This document shows, piece after piece, positions 1-11,664 of a DNA stretch of 64,000 bases. The notes beneath the pieces are model-generated. The model was given only the letters and a program-made list of their open reading frames with translations, made no database searches and was not told the DNA's origin. Each line of letters begins with the position of its first letter. The first letter of the stretch is position 1. Source of the DNA: Antedon mediterranea (lineage: Eukaryota; Echinodermata; Crinoidea; Comatulida; Antedonidae); NCBI RefSeq assembly GCF_964355755.1, contig NC_092673.1, forward strand, positions 22,511,001 through 22,575,000. Reading direction: 5' to 3'. The translations under genes were made by a program, and so were the position numbers.

Positions 1-1780
1 CAGGCTTTTACAGAAGCAGGCTTTTACAGTTCAAGGCATAACCATTCTTTAAGGGACCTAAATTGTTTATTAGGGAAACGCTTTATTTGTGATGATCAAG
101 GACCTTAGGCCTACACATATTATGTCATTGATCATCGTTTTGTTCTAGAATCCAGCAAAACTGTTAATGAATCAAGTGTCTCATTGCCCTCTTCTCTGCA
201 TCTTGAATGTTACAAAATATTTATCATGTACTAATAGTCATGCTAAAGCATGGTTCCCACTAGAACGTAACGCAAGGACGTAAACGCAAACGTTTTAACC
301 AATGACAAGCAAAGTTATAGACAGTTAGCAATCACAAGCGAATAAGTCATCGTTTGTGATTGGTCAATTCACTTGCGTTGCGTTACGTCCTTGCGCTGCG
401 TCGCTAGTGGGAACCACGCTTAAAAGGTTTGGCCCTTTGGCTTGTATGTTATTGTTAGCGGATAATAATTATTATAATCATTTCATCCTAATGATTCATT
501 TCAGTGGTAAAAATGTCCGGATAAAGATGAGATTGCATTTTACTGTTTTTCTAATATTAATAATTTTGTTGCCAGTTTTAAATTATATACCTGTACAGTA
601 TTTTAAAATCTTAATATTATTATCATCATATTTCCTTGAAATTTGTAAACAATGTAAACTTTATATTTACTTTCTATTGACAATTAAAAATGTTTCACTT
701 TTAGATCTTAAGAAGTCTTTTAAGACAAATGATTTGTTTGCATGTACTGTAATTACTATTGGTACCACCATCTTAAATTAATCCGATTTAGAACTTGTAA
801 TCTGAACTAAAGGAACTCTAATCAAAGCACAATTAATTTATTTGAGCAAAAAGGGGTGGGTTTTACATTTAATTTCTTTGAGATTTTCTGATATAAAAAG
901 TTTAAAAACAAGATTGTTTCTGCTGAATAACCAAATATACTATAAGCAGTTTTCATACAAAACATACATTTTCTGCTGCAAGTGTTATCAGTGTGTGATG
1001 ATAAAAAAAAGATGAATTTTAAAAACAGACAGTAACTTTATCTACAAAGTTAAACAACTCCACTGTGCAAATTGGGACTGGACCGTTTTAGAGGTGTTTA
1101 CCACCTGTTGGTCCAGATCCTTCACTAACTGAGTTAGTGAGAAGTCGAATAAATAAAAATAAATAAAATTTAAAAAAACTCAGGTTTTCTTATATATTAT
1201 ATTATTAATAATATGAAAATATTGGCTTAATTATTACATTATTAAAATAACTGTATGAATCTACTGATATCGGACACATTCATACACGGCCAATTAAACA
1301 GAAGATATGCTGAACTTGCAATGGAACTAATCCCTTTGAATAACTGCATAAATCCATTAATCCAATCCTTTTATCTATTTTGTGTCAAGTGTAAACAATT
1401 AAATCAGATTTATTATTAGTCATTTAGAACGTCAAATTGTTTAAAATTCAACTGGGCATCTCGAAACGAAGCCCATTTCGAAAAGATTCCACACAAGAGT
1501 CCTAAAAAACAAGGTTTTATGGTACAATCAATATTTTCTTTCCACTTGTGTGGACCACTTTGAAGTATTAAATGACATACATAAAGATTCATAAAATACA
1601 CACTTATAATCTGAATGATTGGGCTAATCATCCTATTTCTGTTTAAAATTTAAATGAGTTTAGTCTAGTAATTATCTTGGGAGTAAATCTATAAATTATA
1701 AAAATATTCTTTTCATTAATTTATGTTATTTACTGTACATGAATTACAGTAGGCTAATCTAAAATTCAAGTAGAATGACT
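1..1780. other. Gene-free stretch, probably intron of the leftmost gene
   Basis: No exon is supported here. The stretch is AT-rich and lies downstream, in the minus-strand sense, of the coding exon at 3019-3580, so it is probably part of that gene's first intron. It contains one small inverted-repeat element (listed separately at 239-427). A 71-codon minus-strand frame at 1416-1631 has no recognisable motif and no convincing splice sites, and I do not call it. Confidence 0.5.
239..427. mobile_element. MITE-like inverted-repeat element (GGTTCCCACTAG family), copy 1
   Basis: The two ends are inverted copies. The left end reads GGTTCCCACTAG followed by an AACGTAACGCAAGGACGTAA-like arm, and the right end carries its reverse complement ending CTAGTGGGAACCACGCTT. 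A diverged second copy lies at 9045-9167, and a lone end fragment lies near 9503-9520. There is no coding capacity. This is the structure of a small non-autonomous DNA transposon; the superfamily is not assigned. Confidence 0.75.
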
Positions 1781-2645
1781 CAGCCACGAAATAAGAATTT
1801 GCTTAATCCAATAATTTAATGAATATTCTCATAGGATTATAGATTGATCAAATAATTTAATGAATATTCAATAAGGTATTTTAATAATACCCAAGATAAG
1901 TAGCCTGATCTAATAATTTAATGAATTTTCAATAGGATATTTTAATAATTCCCAAGATTAGTAGATTGATCTTAATTTAATGAATATTCAGAAGGGCATT
2001 TTAAAAATAATTCCTAAGATTAATAGCTTGATCTAATAATTAAGTGAATATTCTGTAGTATATTTTAATTTAATGAATATTCAGTTAGGATATGTTAATA
2101 ATTCCCAAGATTAATAACTTGATCTAATAATTAAATGAATATTCAGTAGTATATTTTAATTTAATGAATATTCAGTTAGGATTGTTAATGATTCCCAAGA
2201 TTAATGCTTGATGTAATAATTCAATGAATATTCAGTAGTATATTTTAATAATTCCCACGATAATTAGCCTGATATAAAAATTTAATGAATATTTAGTAGG
2301 GTATTTTAATAATTCCCAAGATTAATGCTTGATGTAATAATGTAATGAATATTTAGTAGGGTATTTTAATAATTCCCAAGATAATTAGCTTGATGTAATA
2401 ATTTAATGAATATTTAGTAGGGTATTTTAATAATTCCCAAGATAATTAGCTTGATGTAAAAATTTAATGAATATTTAGTAGGGTATTTTAATAATTCCCA
2501 AGATAATTAGCTTGATGTAATAATGTAATGAATATTCAGTAGGGTATTTTAATAATTCCCAAGATTAATGCTTGATGTAATAATGTAATGAATATTCAGT
2601 AGGATATTTTAATCATTCCCTTTAGATTAATTATTTGATCTCTCT
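1781..2645. repeat. AT-rich minisatellite, unit about 60-65 bp
   Basis: About fourteen imperfect head-to-tail copies of a unit containing AATTTAATGAATATTCAGTA, then GGTATTTTAATAATTCCCAA, then a GATTAATAGCTTGATCTAAT-like segment. Units differ by substitutions and short indels. Copies from about 2270 to 2600 are the most alike, which suggests recent amplification at that end. It lies in the presumed first intron of the leftmost gene. Confidence 0.9.
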
Positions 2646-3018
2646 TTTGGCATGAATATTCAGACTATTATTATTAATTGTTTATGATTATTTTTACTGC
2701 ACAAATTATAATGTATAAAAAAGTATCAATTAATACACATTAGATACTGATAATATGATGATAATGCATGGAATGAACAAAGAACTTGAACATGCAGTGT
2801 GCGTATGATTAAAAACATGACTTAAACCTTATTCCGCAACATATGGGATAAAACCCTATTGACAATATTTTATAAGGTAGCAAAATTGTGTCATGATAGA
2901 AAGATTTTCACGTTTCTAATTCTAACTGTACTCCCTTGAAATTTGTTAGAGGTACACCGTACAGTTAATTAAATGGCTATCTGTTGCGGAACAGTGTTAA
3001 CAACAAACATTTACTCAC
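2646..3018. other. Intron start, no other feature seen
   Basis: AT-rich sequence between the minisatellite and the coding exon. It begins, on the minus strand, with the GTGAGT donor at 3018-3013. I see nothing else in it. Confidence 0.5.
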
Positions 3019-3580
3019 AACAACTGTAAGTGTTAGTATCCACCACCTGAGGTAACCAAACATCATCATTACATGTAATCATACCTGGCTGGAACTGAGG
3101 CCTGTCACTTGAAGAGTTCATACGAATCTTGAAGACATTATCAACATCATCATTCGGCCTATCTTTTCTCTCCTCACTAGCAGCAACGTTTTTATCACCT
3201 ATTTGGTCCACTTTGGCCGCTGGATTATCAAACGATTGATTACGTTGTATATGCTCTGAGTCTTCGTTTTTATCTTGAACTTTGTCTTCATCTTTAATTG
3301 CGTTTTCATTTGTCTTTAAACTACCATCCTCTATAGCTGCTTTACTCTCTTCTGTAGTTGCCGTTTCTTCTCCGGATGATTGGGCTTGGTCTTTGAGTAC
3401 CTCTGCTAGGTTTTCGGTCAAGTCATCCATGTTGCCGTTACCAGCAATCTTTAGTCCTTCTTGTGTTCCACTACTGGAAACGCTTTGTGAGTTTGGTGAT
3501 CGGTCACCTGGTGATACTACTTCGAATTCTTCACTTGGAGCAAAGGAATCAGTCGAACTTCTACTCACAGTCTCTTCCAT
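3019..3580 (-). CDS. First coding exon of an unrecognised acidic, disordered protein (partial)
   Basis: The minus-strand frame opens with ATG at 3580-3578 and encodes about 187 residues before a good donor (GTTGTT|GTGAGT); the exon ends in phase 1. The protein is very rich in Ser, Glu, Asp, Lys and Asn. It starts MEETVSRSSTDSFAPSEEFE and has several acidic or casein-kinase-2-like stretches, but no signal peptide or membrane segment. Only the last 35 residues or so look potentially folded: they contain Trp, Pro, Val and two Cys (WLPQVVDTNTYSC). The overlapping plus-strand frame is a shadow. Composition, clean start and donor argue for a real exon rather than chance. I do not recognise the family. 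Remaining exons are not visible in 1-3000, so the gene must continue off the left edge. The GGCCGAGTTGAC minisatellite element starts only about 60 bp upstream of the ATG. Confidence 0.65.
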
Positions 3581-3614
3581 TTATTGATCTAAAAAATATT
3601 TTAGGTATAACTTA

Positions 3615-3985
3615 ATGTGCCATGTATTTATTCGGTTTCGATCCAACTCGGCCCTAAACCGTCTCGGCCAAAGTCAAGTCGGCCCCACGTCAAGTCGGCC
3701 CCAAGTCAACTCGGCCCCACGTCACCTCGGCCCCACATCAACTCGGCCCCACGTCAACTCGGCCTCAAGTCAACTCGGCCAAAAACTAATCCGGCAACTC
3801 GGCCTCTAAAAACTATGAAACGCAAAAAGTGCTAATATAGTAGTTAATATTATAATGGCAGAATATAGTACGGTTATGCCTACATAATAGACGAAATACA
3901 ACGTAAAATTCAATATAAATGATTATATAATATTAATTGATAGGTAGTATTTATTTATATTGTTTGAAACAAACAAATATTTCTT
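3615..3985. repeat. Inverted-repeat arm carrying a 15-16 bp GGCCGAGTTGAC-type minisatellite (left copy)
   Basis: The first part (3645-3800) is a tandem array of ACTCGGCCCCACGTCA-like units. It is followed by a unique-looking flank up to about 3985. The whole block recurs in reverse orientation at 5300-5720, including the same edge sequences, for example AGTGCTAATATAGTAGTT and ATAATAGACGAAATA. The array and its flank therefore moved or duplicated together. Short frames in this block that read Ser-Arg-Pro repeats are translations of the satellite, not genes. Confidence 0.85.
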
Positions 3986-5299
3986 CACATTTTGTATACA
4001 GGAATCTGTCGAAGAAGACATTTAAAAAAATAATATTTAAACAATATACTTCGGTCTACAACTGTATATACATCAATATAAAAAGAATAAAATGACATTA
4101 AAATCAAAACAAATCAAAAGGCAAGAAAACAAATTGCATAAGCATTATGGGTATAGGTTACATGCACACACACCCCAGACATGAATGTGCATTATTTTCA
4201 AATAGGCCTTACGGTTTTTTTTGTATGACATTTTTATTTTCATTTCGTTTAGTACTTCATAATTATTCATAATTAATACAGTACACCATGGGAAGAGAGA
4301 AATTTGCTTCCATAACAGTCCATAGGGAAGTTATTGTGATTTTATTGTATTTAATTATGGATTCATGGAATTTGTCATGGTGTGTGTTGTTATACTATCA
4401 TCGGGAATCTTGTGTCCCGTTTTGTAATATCATCTTTAATTAAACTAAAAAGAAAAATTTCTTCCTCACTATCATCCGATGATCATCCAGAAACGGCTGC
4501 TATTTTAACGTCACGTCACAAAACGGAACAGGTGTGAATGTTTAAAACGGAACGGTGAACGGGCGCACGTCACGTTGAAAAAACGGCGCCGTCCGCGAAA
4601 CGGAACAGGTACGGACGGTGGGAATGCCCCTTTAGGTGATCAATTTTATTGAACAATACAGGGCGCGGTGGGTGTTAAAAAACAGATGAGAATGCAAAGG
4701 CAATATTATGTTGTTTAGGAATTCCGTTGTTTTGGAATCAAACAATATGTTTTAGTTTTTGCTTGACAAAATAAAAATACGCCATTTTTTCATGATGATT
4801 TCTTCAGTGTGTTTTAGATTAGTTTTTATGCTTGACAAAATAAAAATACACCATTTATTCATGATGATTTCTTCAGTGTGTTTTAGATTAATTTCCCATA
4901 AATGTATTCATTGGATTCTCCATTATAATCAAATAACAAAAGTAATAAAAACAATTTGAATAGCGCACAATTGCAATAGAAATTTAACATGACAGAACAT
5001 TCCGAATTTGTTTCCATAATCTCTTCGGTAGTTTGATTGACATCGTCAATAAATGTGTGAAAAGATTTTGTTACTGTAATATACCATTTTAATGTCACAT
5101 TAGGCCTATAGTTATTCACTTTGACCGTGACATATTGCTAATAATTTGAGAGAGAATATATACAAAAAAAACCCATTTTTATTTTACTGTATTAATCTAA
5201 TAATATCTATATAATATATAGGCCTTCTAAGAATATTTGCGATTATTTCTGGGAACATCCTCAAAATAGATCTAACAAACACATTACTGAGGGTTCTTA
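3986..5299. other. Spacer between the inverted arms
   Basis: No gene seen. It includes a GC-richer patch at about 4490-4640 with repeated AAACGGAAC and ACGTCACGTCAC words, which is of unknown meaning. A two-copy tandem duplication of about 71 bp lies at 4752-4894 (unit contains GCTTGACAAAATAAAAATAC and CTTCAGTGTGTTTTAGATTA). Confidence 0.5.
4752..4894. repeat. Two-copy tandem duplication, about 71 bp
   Basis: Two nearly identical neighbouring copies, each containing GCTTGACAAAATAAAAATAC, CATGATGATTTCTTCAGTGT and GTTTTAGATTA. A short frame across it simply reads the duplicated sequence twice. Confidence 0.85.
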
Positions 5300-5720
5300 C
5301 TGAGACAAACCAACCAACAATATAAATAAAAATTACCTATCAATTAAACGAAAAACGATCAGCCAGTGTGTTATAATTTACATTGAAATTTCCGTTTTAT
5401 TTCGTCTATTATATAGGCCTAACCGTACATGCCATTGTAATAAATGAACTACTATATTAGCACTTTTTGCATTCCATACTTTTTAAAGGCCGAGTTGACG
5501 GATTAGTTTTTGGCCGAGTTGACTTTAGGCCGAGTTGACTTGAGGCCGAGTTGACGTGAGGCCGAATTGACTTGAGGCCGAGTTGACTTGAGGCCGACTT
5601 GACTTGGGGCCGACTTGACTTGGGGCCGACTTGACTTGGGGCCGACTTGACGTGGGGCCGACTTGACTTTGGCCGAGACGGTTTAGGGCCGAGTTGACCT
5701 GCACCCATTTATTCTCCCCA
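5300..5720. repeat. Inverted-repeat arm with GGCCGAGTTGAC minisatellite (right copy)
   Basis: Reverse-oriented partner of 3615-3985. The satellite occupies about 5490-5700 with units such as GGCCGAGTTGACTTGA and GGCCGACTTGACTTGG. The flank at 5340-5480 matches the left arm with scattered mismatches and small indels. The array here is longer than in the left copy. Confidence 0.85.
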
Positions 5721-7433
5721 TGTATAGTTAGTAGTAATTAATTGCATAATCATTGTCATATGAGACCCAAAAATATGCAAGCAAGCAAGCTAGGCCTAGC
5801 TTAGCTAGTTAGTGGATTTATTTTATAAAAACCATAACATTTAAAAAACATTTAACAATAGGCCTAGGCCTAGCTAGTAGTACTAGCTAGGCCTAGGCCT
5901 AGTAGGACCTGCTAGCCTCTAGGCATCAATATTCCATCTTAAAATACAGAACTCTCCCCCATATTCTCGCTTAACGGTTGACTGATTTCACTCCAGGCTA
6001 CTAGGTTGCTTACTCTAGGCAATAGTTTGCCTTTTCGATTAATACAGACCTCAGACCTTTCGGCCCCACGATGGTGCACCAACTTCATTCAGGTGGTGAG
6101 CCTAGCAAACTAGCTAGCTAGGCTAGTCTAGAGGCTAGGCCTAGCCTAGCCCAAAAATTTAGCAGCAAATGCACTGCACTAAAGTTCTCAAAAACACAAA
6201 AGCTGTAAAAATCATTCTATATATACCTGATAATTTTACTATCTTTGTAAACCAATTTTACAAATAATCAAGGATAAAACATCATATAAATTCTAGGCCT
6301 ACAGATACTCTCACTCCCTTTTTGATTTTAATGTTGATGTTTTTTTCAAGGCGGAAATGAGAGAGCGACACCAAACGTCAAACTTGTCAATAATAAATAT
6401 GCGCGCGTGCAAAGTGTATAACTACCGAACTTTTGAATTATGAAACTTGAATTTGGTTTTTAATATAGCTGTGGTCATTTAGAATAAAATGATCACATAT
6501 CATAATTATTGTATTGTTATTGTATAACAATTGTATTGTTATTGTATGGAATCTTTATTATTATTCTTCTTTATTTCTTAATTCTGTTAAAAAATGTTGT
6601 GTATAGCCTAAAACCTTCAAAGTAGTTCAATATCACCAAAACTTTTACAATATCTTTCAAAATAATTTATCCTTCATTTTATTTGAAAAACCTATTCTGA
6701 TAATAAATCTAAAAATTATTAAGATCTGGCCCAATTCATGGATCTAAAAAATGATTATGATCTGTCCACCACTCAACAATTTTTGAAAGCAAATTAGGCC
6801 TGAATATTAAGTTCTAAATAGCAATAAATATTATTTTAAAAATCATATTTCTTCAACCATGGTGCACGTAGGACTGAGGTGGTGGACACTTTTACACTTC
6901 CACTGAAATCTGCCGAGTGTACTTAGATTATCTTGTTTGATACATTTTGTTTGGTCTGCTCAACTATTTGAATCCTCATCATAAAATGCTAAGTGGGTCC
7001 GGATCGCTTATAGACATGACTTAATTTATCGAATGTTTCATGTTTACTGTTCAGTTAATCAATTACAGTATCGAACTACTTAACAACATTCAAGGAGGAT
7101 CAAAGTTTGCACTGAAGCAGGTGCAGTGTATTTTTACATTAGTATAGGCCTATCCATTCAGTGCTGCTCATTTGTTAAGTAAGTTTTCGGATTATCTATA
7201 GAAATACCTGCTCATGAACAGTAGGCAAATCATTTTTATTTATTACTTATAGTCATTTTATTGAGTAATGAATTCTTTAGAGTCGGAAAGGTGATTCTGC
7301 GAGCCGTGAATATATATTTTTCAAAGCAAGCTTTTTAGATATCAATTGTCTACTTGCTGCATATTTAGGCCTCTATGAATGTAGAAAGCAGCGCATTTCA
7401 AAATTGTTTATAACTAGACTATGTTCTACTAGC
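5721..7433. other. Intergenic spacer with GGCCTAG-rich patch; probable 5' region of the sialyltransferase gene
   Basis: At 5785-6150 there are many overlapping palindromic words such as TAGGCCTAGGCCTAG and CTAGCTAG. Similar islands occur at 43540-43860 and 44235-44460. The rest is AT-rich without a supported exon. The spacer separates the minus-strand leftmost gene from the plus-strand sialyltransferase, so it may hold both promoters; I cannot place a transcription start. Confidence 0.45.
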
Positions 7434-10400
7434 ATGAGTAAAGGACGAATGCTGATAGCACTTCTTGCATCTGTGACAGTACACGTGCTTACGACGTCTT
7501 ATTATTTATTGACAAAGGAAGAGCATCCCGTGGAAGAAAGCCGTTACATGAATTGTAAATGTGACATGTGAGTAATGTATAACAAGTAACTGCCACGTCA
7601 GAGATAGAATACCTCACCCAGACGGGCTAAATAATACACACAGACAAAATTAAAACCAATCTAATTGGTTTAGGGAATGCAAACAAGACACACTAGAAAG
7701 TTTCCAACATTTTTGGGAATTATCTTGTAGGTACATGCATTTTTTTCTCATCTCCCACGGAGATAAGATTACATATTTTTCACATGCGAATTTGTAGCAA
7801 AATTAATGATTTTTTTATTTAGAAATGTCACGCAATCCCAACCGTTTTAGAATGTTTATGTGACCCGAAAACTAGACCAATTTAGATTTCGCCCATGCTG
7901 TAGTACCCTTTTAGCAAGACTAATTAGTAACACTAAGTCGGTTTGAGAACCGGTATTTGTTTAGGCCTGTAAGATTTTGGTGGGTATAGTTCAACCCTGA
8001 GAATAAACTACAGAATTTTCTTACAGACTCAATCACCATTCTCCGTCTCAAAATGAAGTCGTAAAGTGGTATAACAGCAGCTTGTTCCAGAAAAAAAATG
8101 TAACCAATGACACCTTCCTTATGACAAATGAAAATCGGTTTCCGCTGGAGAAGGTAGTCAAACTACTCCAGAAGCCATGGACGCCAAATAAAGCAAATAG
8201 AGACAAGTTGTTTATGTAAGACTCTGTCTACACTATCAAACTAGTTTGACAAAAATGTGTGATATGCTCAAATATGGTAGTAATTTTCCCAAATACGACA
8301 GTGATATGACATCAGCATGTCCACATGGGCACATCACATTTTTAAGAGCTTAACAGAGAGTTTCTACATTTATAAGCCATTCTTCTGAGACTCCCTTTCC
8401 TTTATTTTTGTGTTATAGCCTATGTTATTGAATGAAAAGGTACCATATTGATTTTGATCTTATTTAGTTAATTTGATATTATTTTTAATTATTATTGTTG
8501 TTGCAGTGATAGTTTATCAAAGAAGTTGTTATCTTTTCAATTCGTAACAAAGACAACTGTATCTAAAAACCGTAAAGTCCGAATTATCAACTCAAATAAA
8601 ACAGTTATTTTACCTGGTGACATTTACAAGAATTTGCCAGCTGTAAGTATGTAGTGCTGGATCCTTAGAAGTTGTGTGGGTGATGTGTCCTGAGAAATAA
8701 ATTCGCAATTGACAACATACGAGCATAAAACATAACCAAATACATTTGTGTACACATGTGCTATAGATCTGACAACAAATATGATATCTATTTAACTTGT
8801 CAGACATGGCCTACTTGAAGTTGATGGAAAATTAAATTGAAACTTATAAAGAAACTCATTCTTCTTCACACAGACACACCAATATAGTGAAAGGCAGTTT
8901 AAGACGTGCAGTGTAGTTGGCAGTAGTGGTATCCTCAACGGCAGCTGCTGTGGTTCTCAAATAGACTCCGCGGATTTCATTGTAAGGTAAACCTAAAATC
9001 GCAGAGGAAGATAAATGTTTTTTTAATATTCTTGTAATAAAAAGTTTGTTGGACGCAACGCAAGAAAGCGCAACGCAACTGTATTTTGACCATTTACAAG
9101 AAATGTCGCTTGCGTTGCCTCTACGTTCCTCCTTGCGTCGAGTCCTAGTGGGAACCAATCTTAACATTGTTACAAAATAAAACCAGCTTTATAGACGGAG
9201 AAACGTACTTCACTGCAACTACCGTTGTTACCACAACGTTGCAATGTGAATGGCCGTTTACTACACAACTTTGCGCAGTAAAATGTCATCACTGTTTTGT
9301 ACGGTAATTGACAGTACACTCATAATTGCTAACACGACTGTACATATTAATACTTTTTTTAAATGCAATATTTTATTTCTATAGATTTAATACGCCGCAT
9401 TTAAACGGTTTTACGAAAGATGTGGGTTCTCACACGAATTTAGTAACTATTAACCCATCACAAATAAGTTTACAGTAAGTCAGATATTTACATGCACGCT
9501 TTTAAGCGTGGTTTCCACTAGAAAAAGAAAATGCACCTTGTTTTTGTAGTCTTACATGAACAATTTAAAACATATGCTGTTGTTAGTGTTATAAACGTCA
9601 CCCATATAAAGGAAATCAAAATCGAATAAGCAGTGAAAGTTAAATCACAGGGGCCTACAGATAGTGTACCCGGGCCTGCCGTATGATAAAAGAAGAATGC
9701 GCTGCATTGAAAATTGGGTAGTATTTATAGACCTTATTAGTTCGTTAGTTGGTTCAGTTTGTGCTGTAGGGCCTATTCCTCAGCCTCTTTTTATTTTCAA
9801 AAACATCATAAATCTTTTTATATTAATTTAGGTATAATGAACTACAAAACAAGAAAGATAAATCAAAGTTTATCGCTTATATTAAGCAATATCAAAGTTA
9901 CTTATGGATTTCTGGATTCACCTCCCTAAAGAGTTTTGAGTACACCAAGCTGGCCATGCGTACTATCAGAAGAAGTGACATGAAGCTAAAGATACTATTA
10001 TTAGGCCATCCAACACACTGGTATGCGATGAGCAAGTTCTTGTCTAATCGAGGCCTTAATGCTTCATATGCATCAACTGGTTAGTGTTTTTTTATGTGAT
10101 TTGTTTTAAACTGAACTCTAAGTAAGTTCAACAATCAAGTCTATTAGATATGGCATTGGCAGCCAAAACACAAACAGTATAGTAATGTGTGGCCACACGA
10201 CGACAGCATTTGTGCAAAACGGCTCTTGTCGCGTAAAATAACTAAACTTTGAGGACGGAATGATTTTGTAATTGTTGCAAAGTTTCTATTGTTGAGCTCC
10301 AGATATTTTGCTTTTCTTCCTGTCTCTTGTAATATTTATATTGATTGACTGTTTTGAATTGAAAAAAAAACCCGTAAAATAGTAGGCCTATTTCAAACAA

Positions 10401-10682
10401 ATTTTATTGCATGCGAACTGTAAAATATTTATGTAATTGTTTATAGGTGCATATTGGCTTAGTTCAGCATTGACGATGTGTGATAAAGTAAATCTTTATG
10501 GATTTTGGCCGTTCAGCACTGACCAGAATGGAAAGCCACTAAATTACCATTATTATGAAAATAGTGCACCGCTTGTAGAGAAGATTATTAAAGTGCATCG
10601 CTTCGATCAAGAATTTTCTATTATCATAGACTTACATATGAAAGGAATTATACAATTACATGTCGATAAATGTAAATGTTGA
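7434..10682 (+). CDS. ST8Sia-like alpha-2,8-sialyltransferase, complete (7 coding exons)
   Basis: Exons: 7434-7567, 8027-8215, 8507-8642, 8874-8986, 9385-9474, 9832-10079, 10447-10682. All junctions are GT-AG and phase-consistent, giving 381 residues, the usual size of the family. It is a type II Golgi protein by family: short cytoplasmic end, then a hydrophobic anchor at about residues 5-25. Sialyl motif L starts at Cys165 ([20 protein letters not shown]). Motif S runs through ASTGAYWL and the diagnostic VNLYGFWPF near residue 322. Motif III is HYYE at 338-341. Motif VS is HRFDQE with likely catalytic His354. The family moves sialic acid from CMP-sialic acid onto sialylated glycans in the Golgi. 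GFWPF with HYY points to the ST8 group, but the exact member and linkage cannot be told. The motif L residue that is usually Asn (VVGNSG/VVGNGG) is Ser here. AATAAA lies at 11327. Confidence 0.93.
8222..8362. mobile_element. MITE (CTCTGTCTACACTATCAAA family), copy 1
   Basis: The left end ACTCTGTCTACACTATCAAA begins within 7 bp of the exon 2 donor of the sialyltransferase gene; the diverged right end is near 8345-8362. The interior has family words such as AAATATGGTAGT and GGGCACATCACATTTTT. Other copies are listed at 11533, 12361, 42773, 50845, 55212 and 57030. Confidence 0.8.
9045..9167. mobile_element. MITE-like element (GGTTCCCACTAG family), copy 2
   Basis: The right end CCTAGTGGGAACCAATCTTA and the arms GACGCAACGCAAG / CCTTGCGTCGAG match the inverted arms of the element at 239-427. 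It lies in intron 4 of the sialyltransferase gene. The minus-strand frame covering it is not a gene. Confidence 0.7.
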
Positions 10683-10689
10683 ACATATT

Positions 10690-11335
10690 TCATTTGATAA
10701 TGAATATGGGTAAAATCAAACGTTAAATAAGTAATGTCGTAGTTAGTAAAGTTATTCACCTCTTATTTATTTTTATTTATTTAACAACATCTTTATACAG
10801 GATTACACGATCAGGTTAAAAAAACAAATGAGATCAATATCTAGCTTTAAATAATGAAGCAATTGATGCGAAATATTTAATCTCAGTTGGTAGCTTATTC
10901 CATATTTGTAACCAAAAACCTTAGACTTCCAGACAATTTGACATTTTAAAATAGACAACATTTAATTTAGTATTATTATGACGGTTGAACGAAGTGGGAA
11001 GACGGTTTTGTATACTCTTCACTTTAAGTAAATGATATTTTCATGAGTTTTCAAGTTTTTAAAAGTGTCATAATCATCTAGAAAAACAAATTAAGATCTA
11101 TGATATCGGAATATGCACTTTATACGGCAGCTTATTCTCACCCTATGCAATTATCTTTTTTTAAGTATATATACATGTATAGTATATATAATAGGGCCTA
11201 TTCATTCCAAGCATTATCCGAATATAGTCGATTTCCAATATTCAAATATCAATTCAATGCCTCAGCCCAACCAGCCACCTCACTTCCAAAATCTTTAAAT
11301 GTGTGTATGCTTTACGATTAACGTACAATAAATAA
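10690..11335. other. Probable 3' untranslated region of the sialyltransferase gene
   Basis: It runs from the TGA at 10680-10682 to an AATAAA at 11327-11332. It contains the LINE remnant listed next. There is no conserved frame; two short overlapping frames at 11100-11321 look like chance. Confidence 0.4.
10815..11035 (-). pseudogene. LINE reverse-transcriptase C-terminal remnant
   Basis: On the minus strand one frame reads QNRLPTSFNRHNNTKLNVVY and, after an in-frame stop, IWNKLPTEIKYFASIASLFK. The 'W-N-x-L-P-x-x-I' block followed by a spaced 'F-K' is typical of the end of non-LTR retrotransposon ORF2 proteins. The in-frame TAA and the lack of upstream domains mean it is a dead 5'-truncated copy. 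The clade is not assignable from this piece. Confidence 0.7.
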
Positions 11336-11532
11336 AAGTATTAATTATTTGTATTAATATATTATGATTAATTTTAATTATGAGCACTATTAATCATACA
11401 AGTAAATAAATAAATAAATTGTTTTATAGATTTATTAATGTTTATTTCCCAAAAAGGGCAGGCTTCATATTGTAGGATTTTTTTTTGGACACAAGATGTA
11501 CAAAATTTACAATCAAGACATTATAGTCTGTT

Positions 11533-11664
11533 AAAGCTCGGTCTACCCTACCAAATGTTATGTGACAAAAAAATGTAATGTGTCCATATTTGAACATGAT
11601 GATGTCATATCATTACCAGATTTTGTTTTTGTCAAACTAATTTGATAGTGTGGACAGAGCCTAA
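11533..11664. mobile_element. MITE (CTCTGTCTACACTATCAAA family), copy 2
   Basis: The left end AAAGCTCGGTCTACCCTACC and the right end TTTGATAGTGTGGACAGAGC are inverted copies. The interior holds ATGTGTCCATATTTGAACAT and a GATGTCATATCA motif shared with other members. Confidence 0.8.

Noticed and set aside
3282-3587. Plus-strand 101-codon frame
   Set aside because: Shadow of the minus-strand coding exon at 3019-3580, which has a better start, donor and composition.
3615-3835. Ser-Arg-Pro repeat 'proteins' at 3615-3835 (and 5457-5708)
   Set aside because: Translations of the GGCCGAGTTGAC minisatellite in several frames; no gene structure.
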